Shown: positions 1 through 10,334, counted from the first letter of the stretch. The stretch is DNA of 64,000 bases from Beijerinckia sp. 28-YEA-48 (GCF_900104955.1 NZ_FNSI01000001.1:1274001-1338000); one strand, 5' to 3'. The notes: a model not told the origin generated them from the sequence alone. Made by a program: numbers and translations.

Positions 1-368
1 AGAGGGAGCAACAAAGCTTCGCGCATCCAGAGAAAGGCAGCCTTCACATCGGTTTCATACTGAACCGAAAAGGTCTCCCAGCTGTGGAGGCGGGTTGGAC
101 GATTGAGGCCACGGGCGCCGGCATTGAGCACAACGATCGAGGGCCTTTCGCGCTCGATGGTCCGCCCCGCGAACACCGGGTCCGTCACATCGCCCTGCGC
201 CGTCGCAAGATCGCCTTTCACCTCACGCTTGAGCGCGTCAAGCGATTCAGAGTTGCGCGCGATGGCGACGACCCGCGCCCCCTCGGCCGCCAGGGCCTCG
301 ACGATACCGCGGCCGAAACCGCGCGTGCCGCCTGTGACGACGGCGGTCTTGCCTGTTAACGTACCCAT
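1..368 (-). CDS. SDR-family oxidoreductase (3' end cut by window edge)
   Basis: Only the first ~122 residues are present; the rest lies beyond position 1. The N-terminus carries the classical short-chain dehydrogenase NAD(P)-binding motif TGGTRGFG at residues 12-19 and a NAGA motif at 82-85, with an acidic DV pair at 60-61 that usually contacts the adenine ring. The catalytic YxxxK lies outside the window, so activity cannot be confirmed. The ATG at 368 is about 50 bp after the cupin stop codon and on the same strand, so this is probably the last visible gene of the IclR-hyu-liv operon. A cytoplasmic dehydrogenase acting on a product of the HyuAB reaction is inference; the substrate is unknown. 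Confidence 0.85.
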   Translation of the reverse strand, partial: MGTLTGKTAVVTGGTRGFGRGIVEALAAEGARVVAIARNSESLDALKREVKGDLATAQGDVTDPVFAGRTIERERPSIVVLNAGARGLNRPTRLHSWETFSVQYETDVKAAFLWMREALLLP

Positions 369-417
369 CGGGCCTCCTCTGCCAGCGCGTCGGCGGAAGG
401 TTCCGTGGCGCCAGCTC

Positions 418-753
418 TCAGGAAGAGTACTCCGGCCGGGTCGGCGTGAATACGTCGAGATTCATCACCGGCTCCTCGCCGATCACTTCGCCCCAATGTT
501 CGACGTTCGGCGGCACGACGAGCACGCTGCCGGGCCCGAGGATATGCTCCTCGCCACCGACGACGAACTTGATTTTGCCGCTGATGATATAGGCGATCTG
601 CTCGTGCGGGTGCGAATGCGGCCGGGGCTCGTGGCCAGGCATCAGCCGGTTGATGGCGATGGTGGCGCCGGTGCCGGAAAAGCCCTTGCGATCGACGCCT
701 TCGCGCACGTGCGTCCAGTCGGTTTTGCTCCAATCGATCTTGCTGATGTTCAT
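418..753 (-). CDS. Small single-domain cupin protein
   Basis: A 111-residue protein made of one cupin barrel. Cupin motif 1 is visible with G40, H46, H48 (and H50), E51 and G59, and motif 2 contains PPNVEHW with H86 as the probable third histidine ligand. A divalent metal site is therefore likely. The ATG at 753 is preceded by AAAGGACC at a suitable distance. It lies 32 bp after livH on the same strand and belongs to the same operon. Small cupins of this type act as dioxygenases, isomerases or ligand-binding proteins; which of these applies here cannot be read from the sequence. Confidence 0.85.
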   Translation of the reverse strand: MNISKIDWSKTDWTHVREGVDRKGFSGTGATIAINRLMPGHEPRPHSHPHEQIAYIISGKIKFVVGGEEHILGPGSVLVVPPNVEHWGEVIGEEPVMNLDVFTPTRPEYSS

Positions 754-785
754 GGCAGGTCCTTTCCAGATGTTGATCGATTATA

Positions 786-1656
786 TCACTTGCTGGCGCC
801 GACGATGCCGCCGGGGCGCAGGAACAGGAAGATGAGCAGCATCGACAGGGCCGCGACATTCTTAAGCCCAGAGCCGAAGCCGGCGATCGCCGCCGCTTGC
901 ACCACGCCCAGCAGCAGGCCGCCGAGGAAGGCACCGGACGGTTTGCCGAAACCGCCCACGATGGCGGCGATGAAGCCGGAAATGGCGAAGGGCACGCCGA
1001 CATTGAAGGCGGTGTATTGGGTCGGCGTGATTAGCACGCCGGCGAGCGCGCCCAGCGCGGCGCTGAGCGCGAATGACAACGCCAGCATGCGCTTGACCGG
1101 AATGCCCTGTAATGCCGCCGCCTCGCGATCGATGGCGCAGGCGCGCATGGCCTTACCGGTCTTGGTCTTTTGAAAGAAGACGGCGAGGCCGGCGACGATG
1201 AGGCAGGAGGTGGCGAGGATCCAGATCAGTTGCAGGCTCACCGCGACGCCGCCGAATTTCAGCGGCGGCAGATCGGTGAAGACGGGCAGGGTGCGCGGCT
1301 GATCGCCGACCGCGAGCAGGGTTGCCCGTTCGACCACGATCTGCGCCGCTAATGTGGCCAGTATCATCACGAACATGGTGGCGTTGCGGTCCCACAACGG
1401 GCGCACCACCAGCCGTTCCAGCATCGTGCCGGAGGCCGCGACCAGGAGAATGGCGATGATGGCGGCGATGGGCAGTGGCAGACCAAACCGGCTCAGCACC
1501 ACTTGCGTGAGCATGCCGCCCAGCATGACGAAAGCGCCTTGAGCGAAATTGACGATGCCGCTGGCGTTGTAGATGACGCAGAAGCCGATACCGATCAGGC
1601 CGTAGATGCAGCCGGTGCCGAGGCCGCTGACCAGAACTTGCGCGAAATAGGTATAA

Positions 1657-1664
<8 letters not shown>
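786..1664 (-). CDS. livH: Branched-chain amino acid-type ABC permease, LivH family
   Basis: A 292-residue polytopic inner-membrane protein with the LivH N-terminus (SGLGTGCIYGLIGIGF, then NASGIVNFAQGAFVMLGG) and a conserved cytoplasmic-loop segment REAAALQGIPV that contacts the ATPase. The open frame extends 39 codons further upstream, but that part lies inside the livG gene; the start at 1664 overlaps the livG stop by 8 bp, typical of translational coupling. With LivM it would form the membrane pore of the importer. The substrate is unlikely to be simple leucine, because the operon starts with hydantoinase-type genes; an amide, lactam, hydantoin or amino acid product is plausible. Confidence 0.93.
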
Positions 1665-2441
<777 letters not shown>

Positions 2442-2445
<4 letters not shown>

Positions 2446-3428
2446 GACTTAACCCTCAAGGGGCGGCGCTCGAAGAAAGCGGCGAGGCCGCGTGGCGCGT
2501 AGATCAGCAGCAGGATCAGCGCCGCGCCATAGAACAGGTCCTGGTAATCCTTGAAGCTGCGCAGCACTTCCGGCAGCAGGCTGATCAAGAGGGCGCCGAC
2601 GAGCGGGCCGGCGATGCTGCCGATGCCGCCGACATAGAGCATGGTGAAGCCGAGAATGACCATATGCAGCCCGAACACTTCCGGGCTGACATAGCCGACC
2701 ACGTGAACGAACAGCGCGCCCGACAGCGCGGCGAAGGCGGCGGCGGTGAGGAAGGCGATGAGCTTGGTGCGCGCCACGTTGATGCCGAGCGCCAGCGCCG
2801 CGTTCTCGGAGGCGCCAAGCGCCAGGAAGGCGCGGCCCATGCGAGAGGCCTTGATGCGCGCGGCGACGAAGGCTGAGAGCAGCGCGATAATGGAGAGGGT
2901 GGCGAGCAGGCCGCGATCGGAAATGATCTCATAAGAGCCGATGCCGAGCGGCGGAATGCCGGAGATGCCGAGATAGCCTTGCGTCAGAGATTGCCATTCG
3001 ACGGCGATCTCATAGGTGATGAGGCCGATGGCGAGCGTCGCCATCGCCAGATAGTGGCCCTTGAGGCGTAAGGTCGGATAACCGATGACGAGCGCGATCA
3101 GCACGGCCAACGCGATGCCGGCGCAGATCGCCGGCACGACAGGCCAGTTATAGGTCGTCGTCAGGATCGCCGAGCCATAGCCGCCGAGAGCGGCGAAGGC
3201 GTTCTGGCCGAAGGTGACTTGATTGGCGAAGCCCATGAACAGGTTCAGGCCGGTCACAAACACGGCATAGACCAGAGCGAAGGCGATCACGGTTGCGGCA
3301 TAGCCGCCGACCACGAAGGCATAGCCGACGATGACAGCCGACACCGCCCAGGGCCAGATGCTCAAGGGCAGCGCGCGCAGCAGCAAGCCGCCGCGATCAG
3401 TGGAAGTAATATTGCGCAAGATCGTCAT
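2442..3428 (-). CDS. livM: Branched-chain amino acid-type ABC permease, LivM family
   Basis: A 328-residue permease with multiple hydrophobic spans and the LivM landmarks NLFMGFANQVTFGQNAFAALG near residues 62-82 and the loop GRAFLALGASENAALALGI. The start at 3428 overlaps the end of livF by 32 bp and has no clear Shine-Dalgarno sequence, so translation may depend on livF or begin slightly downstream at a non-ATG codon. It is the partner of LivH in the translocation pore of the same operon. Confidence 0.93.
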
Positions 3429-4119
3429 GTGAGGTCAGGTCACGCGGATCGAGACAGGCCACGATACGGCCGAGAACGAGCACATAGGCACGCTGCGCCA
3501 ATTTCAGCGCGGCGGGCGCCTTTTGTTCGACGAGCAGGATCGGCAGGCCCTCGTCACGCAGCAGAGCCAGCTTTTCCATGATCTCGGCGATGACGCGCGG
3601 CGCCAGGCCGAGCGAGGGTTCGTCGAGCAGGAGAATTTTCGGATCGCTCATCAGAGCGCGGCCGATGGCTAGCATCTGCTGCTCGCCACCGGACATGGAG
3701 CCGGCGGTTTGCGCGAGACGTTCGCCGAGACGGGGGAAAAGCGCCAACACGCGGGTGAGCCGGCGCTCATATTCGGGCTTGTCGCCGCGCAGGCGATAAG
3801 CCCCGAGCTGAAGATTTTCCGACACCGTCATGGGGCCGAAAATGCCACGCCCCTCCGGCACCAGAACCACGCCACGCGAACTCACCGCCACCGGATCGTG
3901 CCGCGGCAATGGCTGGCCGCGAAAGCTCGCGGTGCCCGTGGTCGTGGCCAGGCCCAGGATCGCGCGCAGCAGGGTCGACTTGCCGGCCCCATTGGGGCCG
4001 AGCACGGCGACGAGCTCTCCGGCGCAGACATGAATGTCAGCGCCAGACAGCGCCTGCACATGGCCGTAGCGGGCCGTCAGGGCTTGCGTTTCAAGAACCC
4101 GCGCGGGGGCCTCTGTCAT
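3397..4119 (-). CDS. livF: Branched-chain amino acid-type ABC ATPase, LivF family
   Basis: A 240-residue ABC ATPase with Walker A GPNGAGKST at residues 41-49, signature MSGGEQQML, Walker B ILLLDEPSLGLAP and the LivF-typical LLVEQKAPAALKLAQRAYVL segment. Its ATG at 4119 overlaps the TGA of the upstream binding-protein gene as ATGA. With LivG it forms the heterodimeric motor of the importer. The gene order binding protein, LivF, LivM, LivG, LivH accounts for a complete five-part system. Confidence 0.95.
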   Translation of the reverse strand: MTEAPARVLETQALTARYGHVQALSGADIHVCAGELVAVLGPNGAGKSTLLRAILGLATTTGTASFRGQPLPRHDPVAVSSRGVVLVPEGRGIFGPMTVSENLQLGAYRLRGDKPEYERRLTRVLALFPRLGERLAQTAGSMSGGEQQMLAIGRALMSDPKILLLDEPSLGLAPRVIAEIMEKLALLRDEGLPILLVEQKAPAALKLAQRAYVLVLGRIVACLDPRDLTSHDDLAQYYFH

Positions 4120-5258
4120 TCCACGACCTTCGGTTTGCCATCGACGATGGTGGCGATGAAGAACGGATTGATCGTCAGGCCCTGATGCACGGTGGGGCTC
4201 ATATTGTAGACGCCCGTGGTGCCCTGGAAGCCGGTCAGTTGTTCAAGCGCGTCGCGTACCGCCGGGCCGTCAAAGGATTTCGCTTTCTCGATGGCGGCGA
4301 CCGTCAGCATCACCCCGTCCCAACCGCGCGAAGCCCAGTTCGGATCGCGATCGGCGAATTTCTCGTGCCAGGGTTTCAGGAATCTGCCGATCTCGGTCTT
4401 GAGCGCACCGTCGGGCAGGGCGTTATTGACCTGCGACGGTGAGGCAACGAAGAAGAATTTGTCGCCGAGCACGTCCGCCACCGGCTTGAAGACGGCGATG
4501 TCTTCGAGGCTGGTCAGCAACAGCAGGTTGGAGCCGAGCTGTTTGATGTTCTTGGCGGCCGTCAGCGTGGTGCCACCGAGGCCGATCTTGAGGATCGCGC
4601 CAGCGCCGGCCGCCTGCATCTTGGCGATTTGCACCGAAAGGTCAGCGTCGTCCTGCTTGTATTGTTCGATACCGACGACCTCGATGCCATATTCGGCCGC
4701 CGCTTTCTCCGCCACGCCCTTCTGCAGATTGGCATAGGGGGTGGGGTCATGCAGCACGCCGACTTTGCGGATATTGGTCTTGTTCTTCAGATATTCGTAG
4801 CGCTTGGTGATTTCGAAGCCGGCCGGCGGCAGCGTGGAGAAGGCCCATTTCACCTGATCGGGCTGCTGCGGCAGGATGGAGCAGAGCACCATCGGCACTT
4901 GCGCGCGCACGACAAGGCCGGCGGCGGCGAAATTGCCGGCCGAGACGCAGCCTGAGATGAAGATATTGACTTTGTCTGAGGTCAGCATCTTGCGATAGAC
5001 AGTCACCGCTTCCTGCGGCTCGGAGCGATTGTCCTCGACGATCACTTCAAGCTTGCGGCCATTGACGCCGCCCTTGGCATTGATGGCGGCGGCGGCCAGT
5101 TCGACGCCATCGCGCCAGGCGCGATCGACAGTGGCGGCATAGCCGGTGAGGCCGGCGGAAATGCCGATCTTATAGGTCTCCTGCGCGCTGGCGGCTGAGG
5201 CGGTGAGGACGGCAGCAAAGCTGGCGGCCGCCAATACGGCGTAGTGTCTCCCTTGCAT
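4116..5258 (-). CDS. Periplasmic substrate-binding protein of the Liv-type ABC importer
   Basis: A 380-residue type I periplasmic binding protein of the leucine-binding (LivJ-like) group. Residues 1-25 form a Sec signal peptide ending ASAASA before QETYKIG. The mature start KIGISAGLTGYAATVD, the segment NAKGGVNGRKLEVIVEDNRSEP and the FISGCVSAGNFAAAGLV stretch are typical of the family. The start at 5258 was chosen because the upstream frame extension is not signal-like and because GGAGAGGGAG precedes this ATG. It lies 31 bp after hyuB, so hydrolase and uptake genes are co-transcribed. Ligand specificity is unknown; an amide or cyclic amide linked to HyuAB is inference. Confidence 0.93.
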   Translation of the reverse strand: MQGRHYAVLAAASFAAVLTASAASAQETYKIGISAGLTGYAATVDRAWRDGVELAAAAINAKGGVNGRKLEVIVEDNRSEPQEAVTVYRKMLTSDKVNIFISGCVSAGNFAAAGLVVRAQVPMVLCSILPQQPDQVKWAFSTLPPAGFEITKRYEYLKNKTNIRKVGVLHDPTPYANLQKGVAEKAAAEYGIEVVGIEQYKQDDADLSVQIAKMQAAGAGAILKIGLGGTTLTAAKNIKQLGSNLLLLTSLEDIAVFKPVADVLGDKFFFVASPSQVNNALPDGALKTEIGRFLKPWHEKFADRDPNWASRGWDGVMLTVAAIEKAKSFDGPAVRDALEQLTGFQGTTGVYNMSPTVHQGLTINPFFIATIVDGKPKVVE

Positions 5259-5289
5259 ATTCTTTCTCCCTCTCCTGTTTATGCTTAAA

Positions 5290-6840
5290 TCAGTAGTTGG
5301 ACGATCCGAAACCGCCCCCTCCGGGCGTTTCCAAGAGAACAACGTCATCGGGCTGCATGGTCAGCTTACGTGGTTCGCTGACATCGCGGCCATTGACTTG
5401 AAACACACCCTTCTGGCCCGGCGAACCGCCGCCGACGCCGTCAGGCCCGGAGGCGAGACGGCTTGGCACGGCGTTGAGCAGCCAGGGATCTTCAGTGAGC
5501 ATATGGAACTGGATGATCTGGCCGTCGCCGCCGGCCGTGCGACCCTGGCCGCCGGAGCCGCGCCGCAATTCCTTGCGGTCGAAAACGATCGGCATGGCTG
5601 CTTCGAGAATTTCGATCGGCACGGCCGCGACGCCGGTGGGATAGCAGGTGGCGCTGGGGCCGGGTTTTGTGGCGCGCGCGCCCATGCCGCCGGAATAGTT
5701 GAACATGGACGAGGTGAAGGCGTTGCCGTCGGCTTTCTTGCCTTGGATCTGCATGGTCCAGACCGCGCCCGAGCCTTCCGCCAGCACCCGCTGCGGCATG
5801 ACCTGATAGAGCGCCTTGAGGATCGGCATCGGCACATACATGCCGACCACGTGGCGCGCATTGACGGGCGCCGGATAGCGGCAATTGACGATCGAGCCTT
5901 CGGGCGCCTTGACGATGATAGGCGCCAGGCTGCCGGTGTTGTTGGGCAGTTCCGGGTTGAGGCAGCTGCGGATGGCGAAGGTGGTATAGGCGTGGGTGTA
6001 GTTGAGCACGACATTGATGCCGGTGGTCGTCTGCATCGAGGAGCCGTCGAAATCGACGGTGATGCTGCCCTTGTCGGCATCGACGGTGAGCGCGGTCTTC
6101 AAGGTGATGATCTCGCCGCCGGGCACGTCGAACTTGCTCTCGCCGTGATAGACGCCGGGTTTGAGCTTGCGGATGGCGGCGCGCGTCGCCTCCTCGGAGC
6201 GGGCGATGATCTCGTCCGACAAGGTTTCGATATCGTCGAGCCCGTGGCGACGGCACAGCGCGATGAGATGATCGGCGGCGGCATGGCCGCTCGACACCTG
6301 GGCGGCGAGATCGCCGAACACGGCGTCGGGCGTGCGCACATTGCGGCCGATCATGGCATGCAACACTGGATTGGGGACGCCGCGCTCATAGAATTTGAGC
6401 GGCGGAATCCACAAGCCTTCCTCGTGCACGTCACGCGCACCAGCGCCGATGCCATAGCCGCCGATGTCGGTGTGATGGATGGTCGAGCCGATATAGGCGA
6501 TGATTTTGGTGCCGTCGTAGATCGGCGTCAGCAGAGTGATATCGAAGAAATGGCCGGCCGAGAGCCAGGGATCATTGGTGATCAAAACGTCGCCCGGCTC
6601 GCATTTGCCCTCGAAGAGCTTGACGAGATGAGCGCCAGCGAAGGCGAGCGAGTTGATGTGGCCAGGCGTACCGGTATTGGCCTGCGCCACCATGCGGCCG
6701 CGCTGGTCGAATAGAGCGCAGGCAAGATCGCCCGCCTCGCGCACGATCGGGCTGAAGGCGATGCGCTGCAATGCCTTGGCCCGCTCGCTGACGATGCCAA
6801 TCAGGTTCGACCACAGGATTTCAAGTTCAACGGCGTCCAT
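5290..6840 (-). CDS. hyuB: Hydantoinase B / oxoprolinase-type subunit
   Basis: A 516-residue HyuB-family subunit. The N-terminus MDAVELEILWSNLIGIVSE, then FSPIVREAGDLACALFD and ANTGTPGHINSLA, are strongly conserved in the family; the C-terminus ends with LETPGGGGFG. Together with HyuA it forms ATP-dependent amidohydrolases such as N-methylhydantoinase, 5-oxoprolinase and caprolactamase, or the related acetone and acetophenone carboxylases. The frame is open for a further 156 codons upstream, but this is an alternate frame of hyuA; the ATG at 6840 has AAAGGAT before it and lies 5 bp after the hyuA stop. The exact substrate cannot be deduced. Confidence 0.93.
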   Translation of the reverse strand: MDAVELEILWSNLIGIVSERAKALQRIAFSPIVREAGDLACALFDQRGRMVAQANTGTPGHINSLAFAGAHLVKLFEGKCEPGDVLITNDPWLSAGHFFDITLLTPIYDGTKIIAYIGSTIHHTDIGGYGIGAGARDVHEEGLWIPPLKFYERGVPNPVLHAMIGRNVRTPDAVFGDLAAQVSSGHAAADHLIALCRRHGLDDIETLSDEIIARSEEATRAAIRKLKPGVYHGESKFDVPGGEIITLKTALTVDADKGSITVDFDGSSMQTTTGINVVLNYTHAYTTFAIRSCLNPELPNNTGSLAPIIVKAPEGSIVNCRYPAPVNARHVVGMYVPMPILKALYQVMPQRVLAEGSGAVWTMQIQGKKADGNAFTSSMFNYSGGMGARATKPGPSATCYPTGVAAVPIEILEAAMPIVFDRKELRRGSGGQGRTAGGDGQIIQFHMLTEDPWLLNAVPSRLASGPDGVGGGSPGQKGVFQVNGRDVSEPRKLTMQPDDVVLLETPGGGGFGSSNY

Positions 6841-6845
6841 GAATT

Positions 6846-8909
6846 TTATCCTTTTGTGGCGACGATGCAGCCATAGGCGTCGATGACGGCGGTCCAGCCA
6901 GGCGGCAAAGCGGTGGTCGTTTCGCGCTCTTCGATGATGGCGGGGCCTTCGATCTTCTGGCCGACAGCCAGATCGGCGCGCGCATAAACCGCGACCTGCT
7001 GATTGTCTTCCCAGGCATGCACCGTGCGATGGCGCTTTTGCGCTGTGGCCTTGCCACCGGCATTGGTCGCGGGCTGGAACGGGATCGCCGGGCCGCGCGC
7101 CGTCAGCCGCCAGGTGACGACCTCGATCTGCACATGGGAGGGGCTGACGCCATAGAGTGTGCGATAGGCGGTCTCGAAACGATCGCCGATGCCGCTGATG
7201 TCGCGGGTGACGCGCGGATCGCCCTCGAAGGTGACCGGCACTTCGTGCTGCTGGCCGACATAGCGCATGTCGGCGCCGAATTCGAAGCGCACGTCCTGGG
7301 GCGCGCAACAGGCCTCGACGAGGGCCTCGGTTGCTTCCTTGGTCAGTTCGCCGAGAATGTGGTTGACGCGGTCCCAGTCGAGATCGTTGAGGCGGCCGAG
7401 GTCGCTGCGCACCAGATCGAGCCGCACCGGCGTCACCAGAGTGCCAAAGGCGGACAGCACGCTCGACTGCGGCGGCACGATCACCGAGGCGCTCTGCAGC
7501 AGGCTCGCGACGCCGCAGGCATGCAAGGGGCCAGCGCCGCCAAAGGCAAAGAGCGGCAGGCCGCGATAATCGATGCCGCGATCAGTGGCGTGGGCGCGTG
7601 CGGCCGACGCCATGGCTTCGGTGACGACGCGGTAGATGCCGCGTGCGGCTTCCACGGGCGTGAGTTTCAATTCGCCCGCCAGTTGATCGAAGGCCTTTTG
7701 CATGGCGGGGCGATCGAGCTTCATGTCGCCGCCGAGGAAATTGTCGGCGTCGATCAGGCCGAGCATCAGGTCGGCGTCGGTGACGGTGGGTTTGGTGCCG
7801 CCACGGCCGTAGCAGGCTGGGCCTGGCATAGAGCCGGCGCTTTCGGGGCCGACCTTCAAGAGACCCAGATCATCGACATGGGCAATCGAACCGCCGCCGG
7901 CGCCGATTTCGATCATGTCGATCGACGGCACCGTCACCGGCAGGCCGCTGCCATCCTTGAAGCGATAGCGCCGGTCGACCTCGAATAGACCGGTGACGAG
8001 AGGCACGCGATTTTCAATCAGGCAGGCTTTGGCGGTGGTGCCGCCCATGTCGAAAGACATCAGCCGGTCGATCTTGAGCAATTCAGCATAGTGGCAGGCG
8101 GCGAGCGCGCCGGCGGCCGGGCCGCTTTCGATCATGCGCACGGGATTGCGGCCTGCGGTTTCAGCGCCGACGACACCGCCGGACGAGAGCATGATCAGCG
8201 GCGTATTGGCGAAGCCCTCGGTCTCCAGCCGTTCGCTGAGCCGCTTCAGATAGGGCTGCGAGATCGGCATCGTATAGGCATTGACCGTGGTGGTGGAGGC
8301 GCGGGGATATTCGCGGATCTGCGGCGCCACGTCCGATGACGTGCAGATGAACAGATCGGGCAGGGCCTGGCGCAGGGCGGCGGCCACCTGCCGCTCATTT
8401 TCCGGATTGGCGAAGCTGTTGAGGAAACAAATAGCGATGGCCTTGGCGCCGCTGGCTTTCAGCTGGGCGATAAGCGCGGCGATGTCCTTTTCCGCCGGCC
8501 TTGCCAGAACGCGGCCATCGGCCAGGGTGCGCTCGGCAATGCCGAAGGTGAGTTCTTGCGGCACCAGCGGCTCGGGAAATTCGATCTGCGGATCGTACAT
8601 TTCGTAGCGGTGTTCGTTGCGGATGAAGAGTACGTCGCGAAAGCCTTCCGTCACCACCATGGCGGTCGGCTGGCCCTTGCGCTCGATCAACGCATTGGTG
8701 ACGACGGTGGTGGCGTGGACGACGACGCCATCGACGCTGTTGGGGGCGATATCGGCCTTGGACAAGACCGCATGCACACCGTGGAAGAAGCCCTCCAGGA
8801 GATCGTGGTGGGTGGTCAGCGTCTTGTCGACCGTCAGCGCGCCGGCATCGTTGCGCAGCACGATATCCGTGAAAGTTCCGCCGATATCGACAGCGAGCGA
8901 ATAGGTCAT
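6846..8909 (-). CDS. hyuA: Hydantoinase A / oxoprolinase-type ATP-binding subunit
   Basis: A 687-residue HyuA-family protein with an actin-like ATPase fold. The phosphate-1 loop is DIGGTFTD at residues 8-15, followed by the family segment VDGVVVHATTVVTNALIERKG and the second glycine-rich motif SFDMGGTTAKACLI. The length matches N-methylhydantoinase HyuA (about 690 residues). It pairs with HyuB to open a cyclic or linear amide using ATP. The start at 8909 lies 4 bp after the iclR stop, and its GGAG ribosome-binding site is embedded in the last codons of iclR, suggesting coupled translation. Hydantoins, oxoproline, lactams or carboxylation substrates all remain possible. Confidence 0.93.
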   Translation of the reverse strand: MTYSLAVDIGGTFTDIVLRNDAGALTVDKTLTTHHDLLEGFFHGVHAVLSKADIAPNSVDGVVVHATTVVTNALIERKGQPTAMVVTEGFRDVLFIRNEHRYEMYDPQIEFPEPLVPQELTFGIAERTLADGRVLARPAEKDIAALIAQLKASGAKAIAICFLNSFANPENERQVAAALRQALPDLFICTSSDVAPQIREYPRASTTTVNAYTMPISQPYLKRLSERLETEGFANTPLIMLSSGGVVGAETAGRNPVRMIESGPAAGALAACHYAELLKIDRLMSFDMGGTTAKACLIENRVPLVTGLFEVDRRYRFKDGSGLPVTVPSIDMIEIGAGGGSIAHVDDLGLLKVGPESAGSMPGPACYGRGGTKPTVTDADLMLGLIDADNFLGGDMKLDRPAMQKAFDQLAGELKLTPVEAARGIYRVVTEAMASAARAHATDRGIDYRGLPLFAFGGAGPLHACGVASLLQSASVIVPPQSSVLSAFGTLVTPVRLDLVRSDLGRLNDLDWDRVNHILGELTKEATEALVEACCAPQDVRFEFGADMRYVGQQHEVPVTFEGDPRVTRDISGIGDRFETAYRTLYGVSPSHVQIEVVTWRLTARGPAIPFQPATNAGGKATAQKRHRTVHAWEDNQQVAVYARADLAVGQKIEGPAIIEERETTTALPPGWTAVIDAYGCIVATKG

Positions 8910-8913
8910 GGCG

Positions 8914-9696
8914 TTACTGTCTCCAACCTAAAGTTCCGGAAATACGAGCGGCGGTTTCGAGTGTCGCCGTGATCTGGGCGGGCGTCGGCGTGGCCGGGAT
9001 GAACTGCTTGGCGCCGACGATGGCGATGGAGGCGATCAGCGTGCCGTGATGGTTGCGCACTGGCGCCGCGAGCGTATTGACGCCGCTGATCACCTCGTCC
9101 GGTGCCGTGGTCCAGCCCCGCGTCCGGGCTTCTTTGACATCGCGGATGAGTCTCTTGGGATCGGTGATCGTGTCCGGCGTCCAGGACTGCAGCGGCGCGC
9201 TCGCCACTTTGTCGAGCAGATGATCGGGGCCGAAAGCGAGCCAGACCTTGCCATGGGCGCTGGCGTGCAGCGCCATGCGCGTGCCGGGCCGAGTGGCGAA
9301 TTCAATGACGGTGCGCCCTTGCGTGAGTTCGAGGACGACGACTTCGTCATCGATCAGAGTGCAGATGGTGACGGCCTGGCCGGTGGCATCGCGCAGCGCC
9401 AGTAGTTCGGGCCTTGCCGTCGTGACGATGTCGAAACGGCTGCGCGAGGCCTCGCCCAGCACCATCATCTTGACGCCGATGTCGTAGCTGCCGGTTGCCG
9501 GATCATGGCGGACGAAGCCGTGGCGCTGCAGTGTTTGCAGATGGCGATAGACCGTGGATTTGGAAGCATCGAAGGCGGCGGCGATCGTACCGAGAGGCGT
9601 CGGCCCGCTCTGATAGGCGAGGTATTCAACAAGCCGCAGCGCGAGATCGAGCGTGCTCGTCCCTGGCTCGGTGTTGACGCTCTCCGCCTTGCCCAT
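8914..9696 (-). CDS. IclR-family transcriptional regulator
   Basis: A 260-residue IclR regulator: an N-terminal winged helix-turn-helix (TPLGTIAAAFDASKSTVYRHLQ region, about residues 33-62) followed by a GAF-like effector domain with HASAHGKVWLAF and RTRGWTTAPDEVISGVNTLAAPV. The frame begins earlier at a TTG (9735), but the ATG at 9696 has GAGGAAA about six bases upstream and is preferred. It is the first gene of the operon, directly upstream of hyuA. A perfect palindrome just upstream of the frame (9733-9747) is the probable operator, implying autoregulation of all ten genes. The effector is presumably the imported compound or its hydrolysis product. Confidence 0.92.
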   Translation of the reverse strand: MGKAESVNTEPGTSTLDLALRLVEYLAYQSGPTPLGTIAAAFDASKSTVYRHLQTLQRHGFVRHDPATGSYDIGVKMMVLGEASRSRFDIVTTARPELLALRDATGQAVTICTLIDDEVVVLELTQGRTVIEFATRPGTRMALHASAHGKVWLAFGPDHLLDKVASAPLQSWTPDTITDPKRLIRDVKEARTRGWTTAPDEVISGVNTLAAPVRNHHGTLIASIAIVGAKQFIPATPTPAQITATLETAARISGTLGWRQ

Positions 9697-9732
9697 GCGG
9701 TTTCCTCGGTGCGATCCCATCGTTTCATTATT

Positions 9733-9747
9733 CAAAACGACGTTTTG
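9733..9747. promoter_or_regulatory. Candidate IclR operator palindrome
   Basis: CAAAACGACGTTTTG is a perfect 7+1+7 palindrome located 37 bp upstream of the chosen iclR start. IclR-family proteins typically bind ~15-bp palindromes of this form near their own promoters. The link to this IclR protein is inferred from position. Confidence 0.6.
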
Positions 9748-9862
9748 TTATATGGATCATGCGCCGATGCCCTGAGGCCGTCAAGGGGGCGATTTGCATT
9801 GGCGTGGGATGTCTTTTCGGGGCGGGGCGGTATCCTCCGAGCGGATTTTCTGGGAGCGCCCT

Positions 9863-10081
9863 ATGATCGATCATCCGAACGCCAAGTCGTCTAGTACGAT
9901 GAAGATTGTGGAGAGCGACGGTCTCAAGACGGTTATCGTCGTTGATACAGACCTCAAACTGAATCGCGACGATCCGGGTTACGACGGCGTCAAACTGCAA
10001 AGCTTGCGTGATGCCTGCAAAAATTACGTTGCTGCGCATCACGGTCAGATTGATAGGTACAGCATTCGAAGCTGGAACTGA
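9863..10081 (+). CDS. Small hypothetical protein
   Basis: A 72-residue open frame divergent from the IclR operon. The predicted protein is soluble, with a strand-rich middle (MKIVESDGLKTVIVVDTDLKL) and a helix-like C-terminal part ending RYSIRSWN. The upstream GGGAG near the ATG at 9863 is a moderate ribosome-binding site. Codon use is plausible for this genome but the family is not recognised. It could be a real small gene controlled from the same intergenic region as iclR or a chance frame. Confidence 0.45.
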   Translation: MIDHPNAKSSSTMKIVESDGLKTVIVVDTDLKLNRDDPGYDGVKLQSLRDACKNYVAAHHGQIDRYSIRSWN

Positions 10082-10134
10082 GAGTTGGGTCCTAATTGAA
10101 ACCCCGGCCAACTGAACGGCATTGCCGACACCTG

Positions 10135-10181
10135 GGTGTCATTCCCGACAGCCGCATAGCGGCTGAGCGGGAATCCAGAGT
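10135..10181. repeat. REP-like hairpin, copy 1
   Basis: The unit reads GGTGTCATTCCCG, then a nested stem CAGCCGC-ATA-GCGGCTG, then CGGGAATCCAGAG. The outer ATTCCCG/CGGGAAT and inner stems form a long near-perfect hairpin (10141-10174). An inverted copy lies at 10335-10381 and a related one at 40335-40381, which is the pattern of dispersed repetitive extragenic palindromes. Confidence 0.65.
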
Positions 10182-10334
10182 CACTGCTTCAGTCTTTCAT
10201 GGAAGCTCGTCGCTTCAAATAGTTTACCGCTTGTTCTGAATGCCGGATCGATTGCTGCGTAGTCGTCCAGCATGACAGAAGTCGCAGCGTGATTGCTATG
10301 CAACACTTTGTCCCGAACAGCATCCTGCCGCTTG

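Noticed and set aside
5281..6714. Long plus-strand open frame (477 codons)
   Set aside because: It is antisense to hyuB, which has clear family motifs; the predicted protein is a His/Asp/Ala/Arg-rich shadow with no domain.
6841..7308. Upstream extension of the hyuB frame
   Set aside because: It overlaps the end of hyuA and reads as an Arg-rich shadow; hyuB has a proper start with a ribosome-binding site at 6840.
7017..7988. Plus-strand frame of 323 codons opposite hyuA
   Set aside because: Composition-driven shadow of a GC-rich gene; no recognisable protein features.
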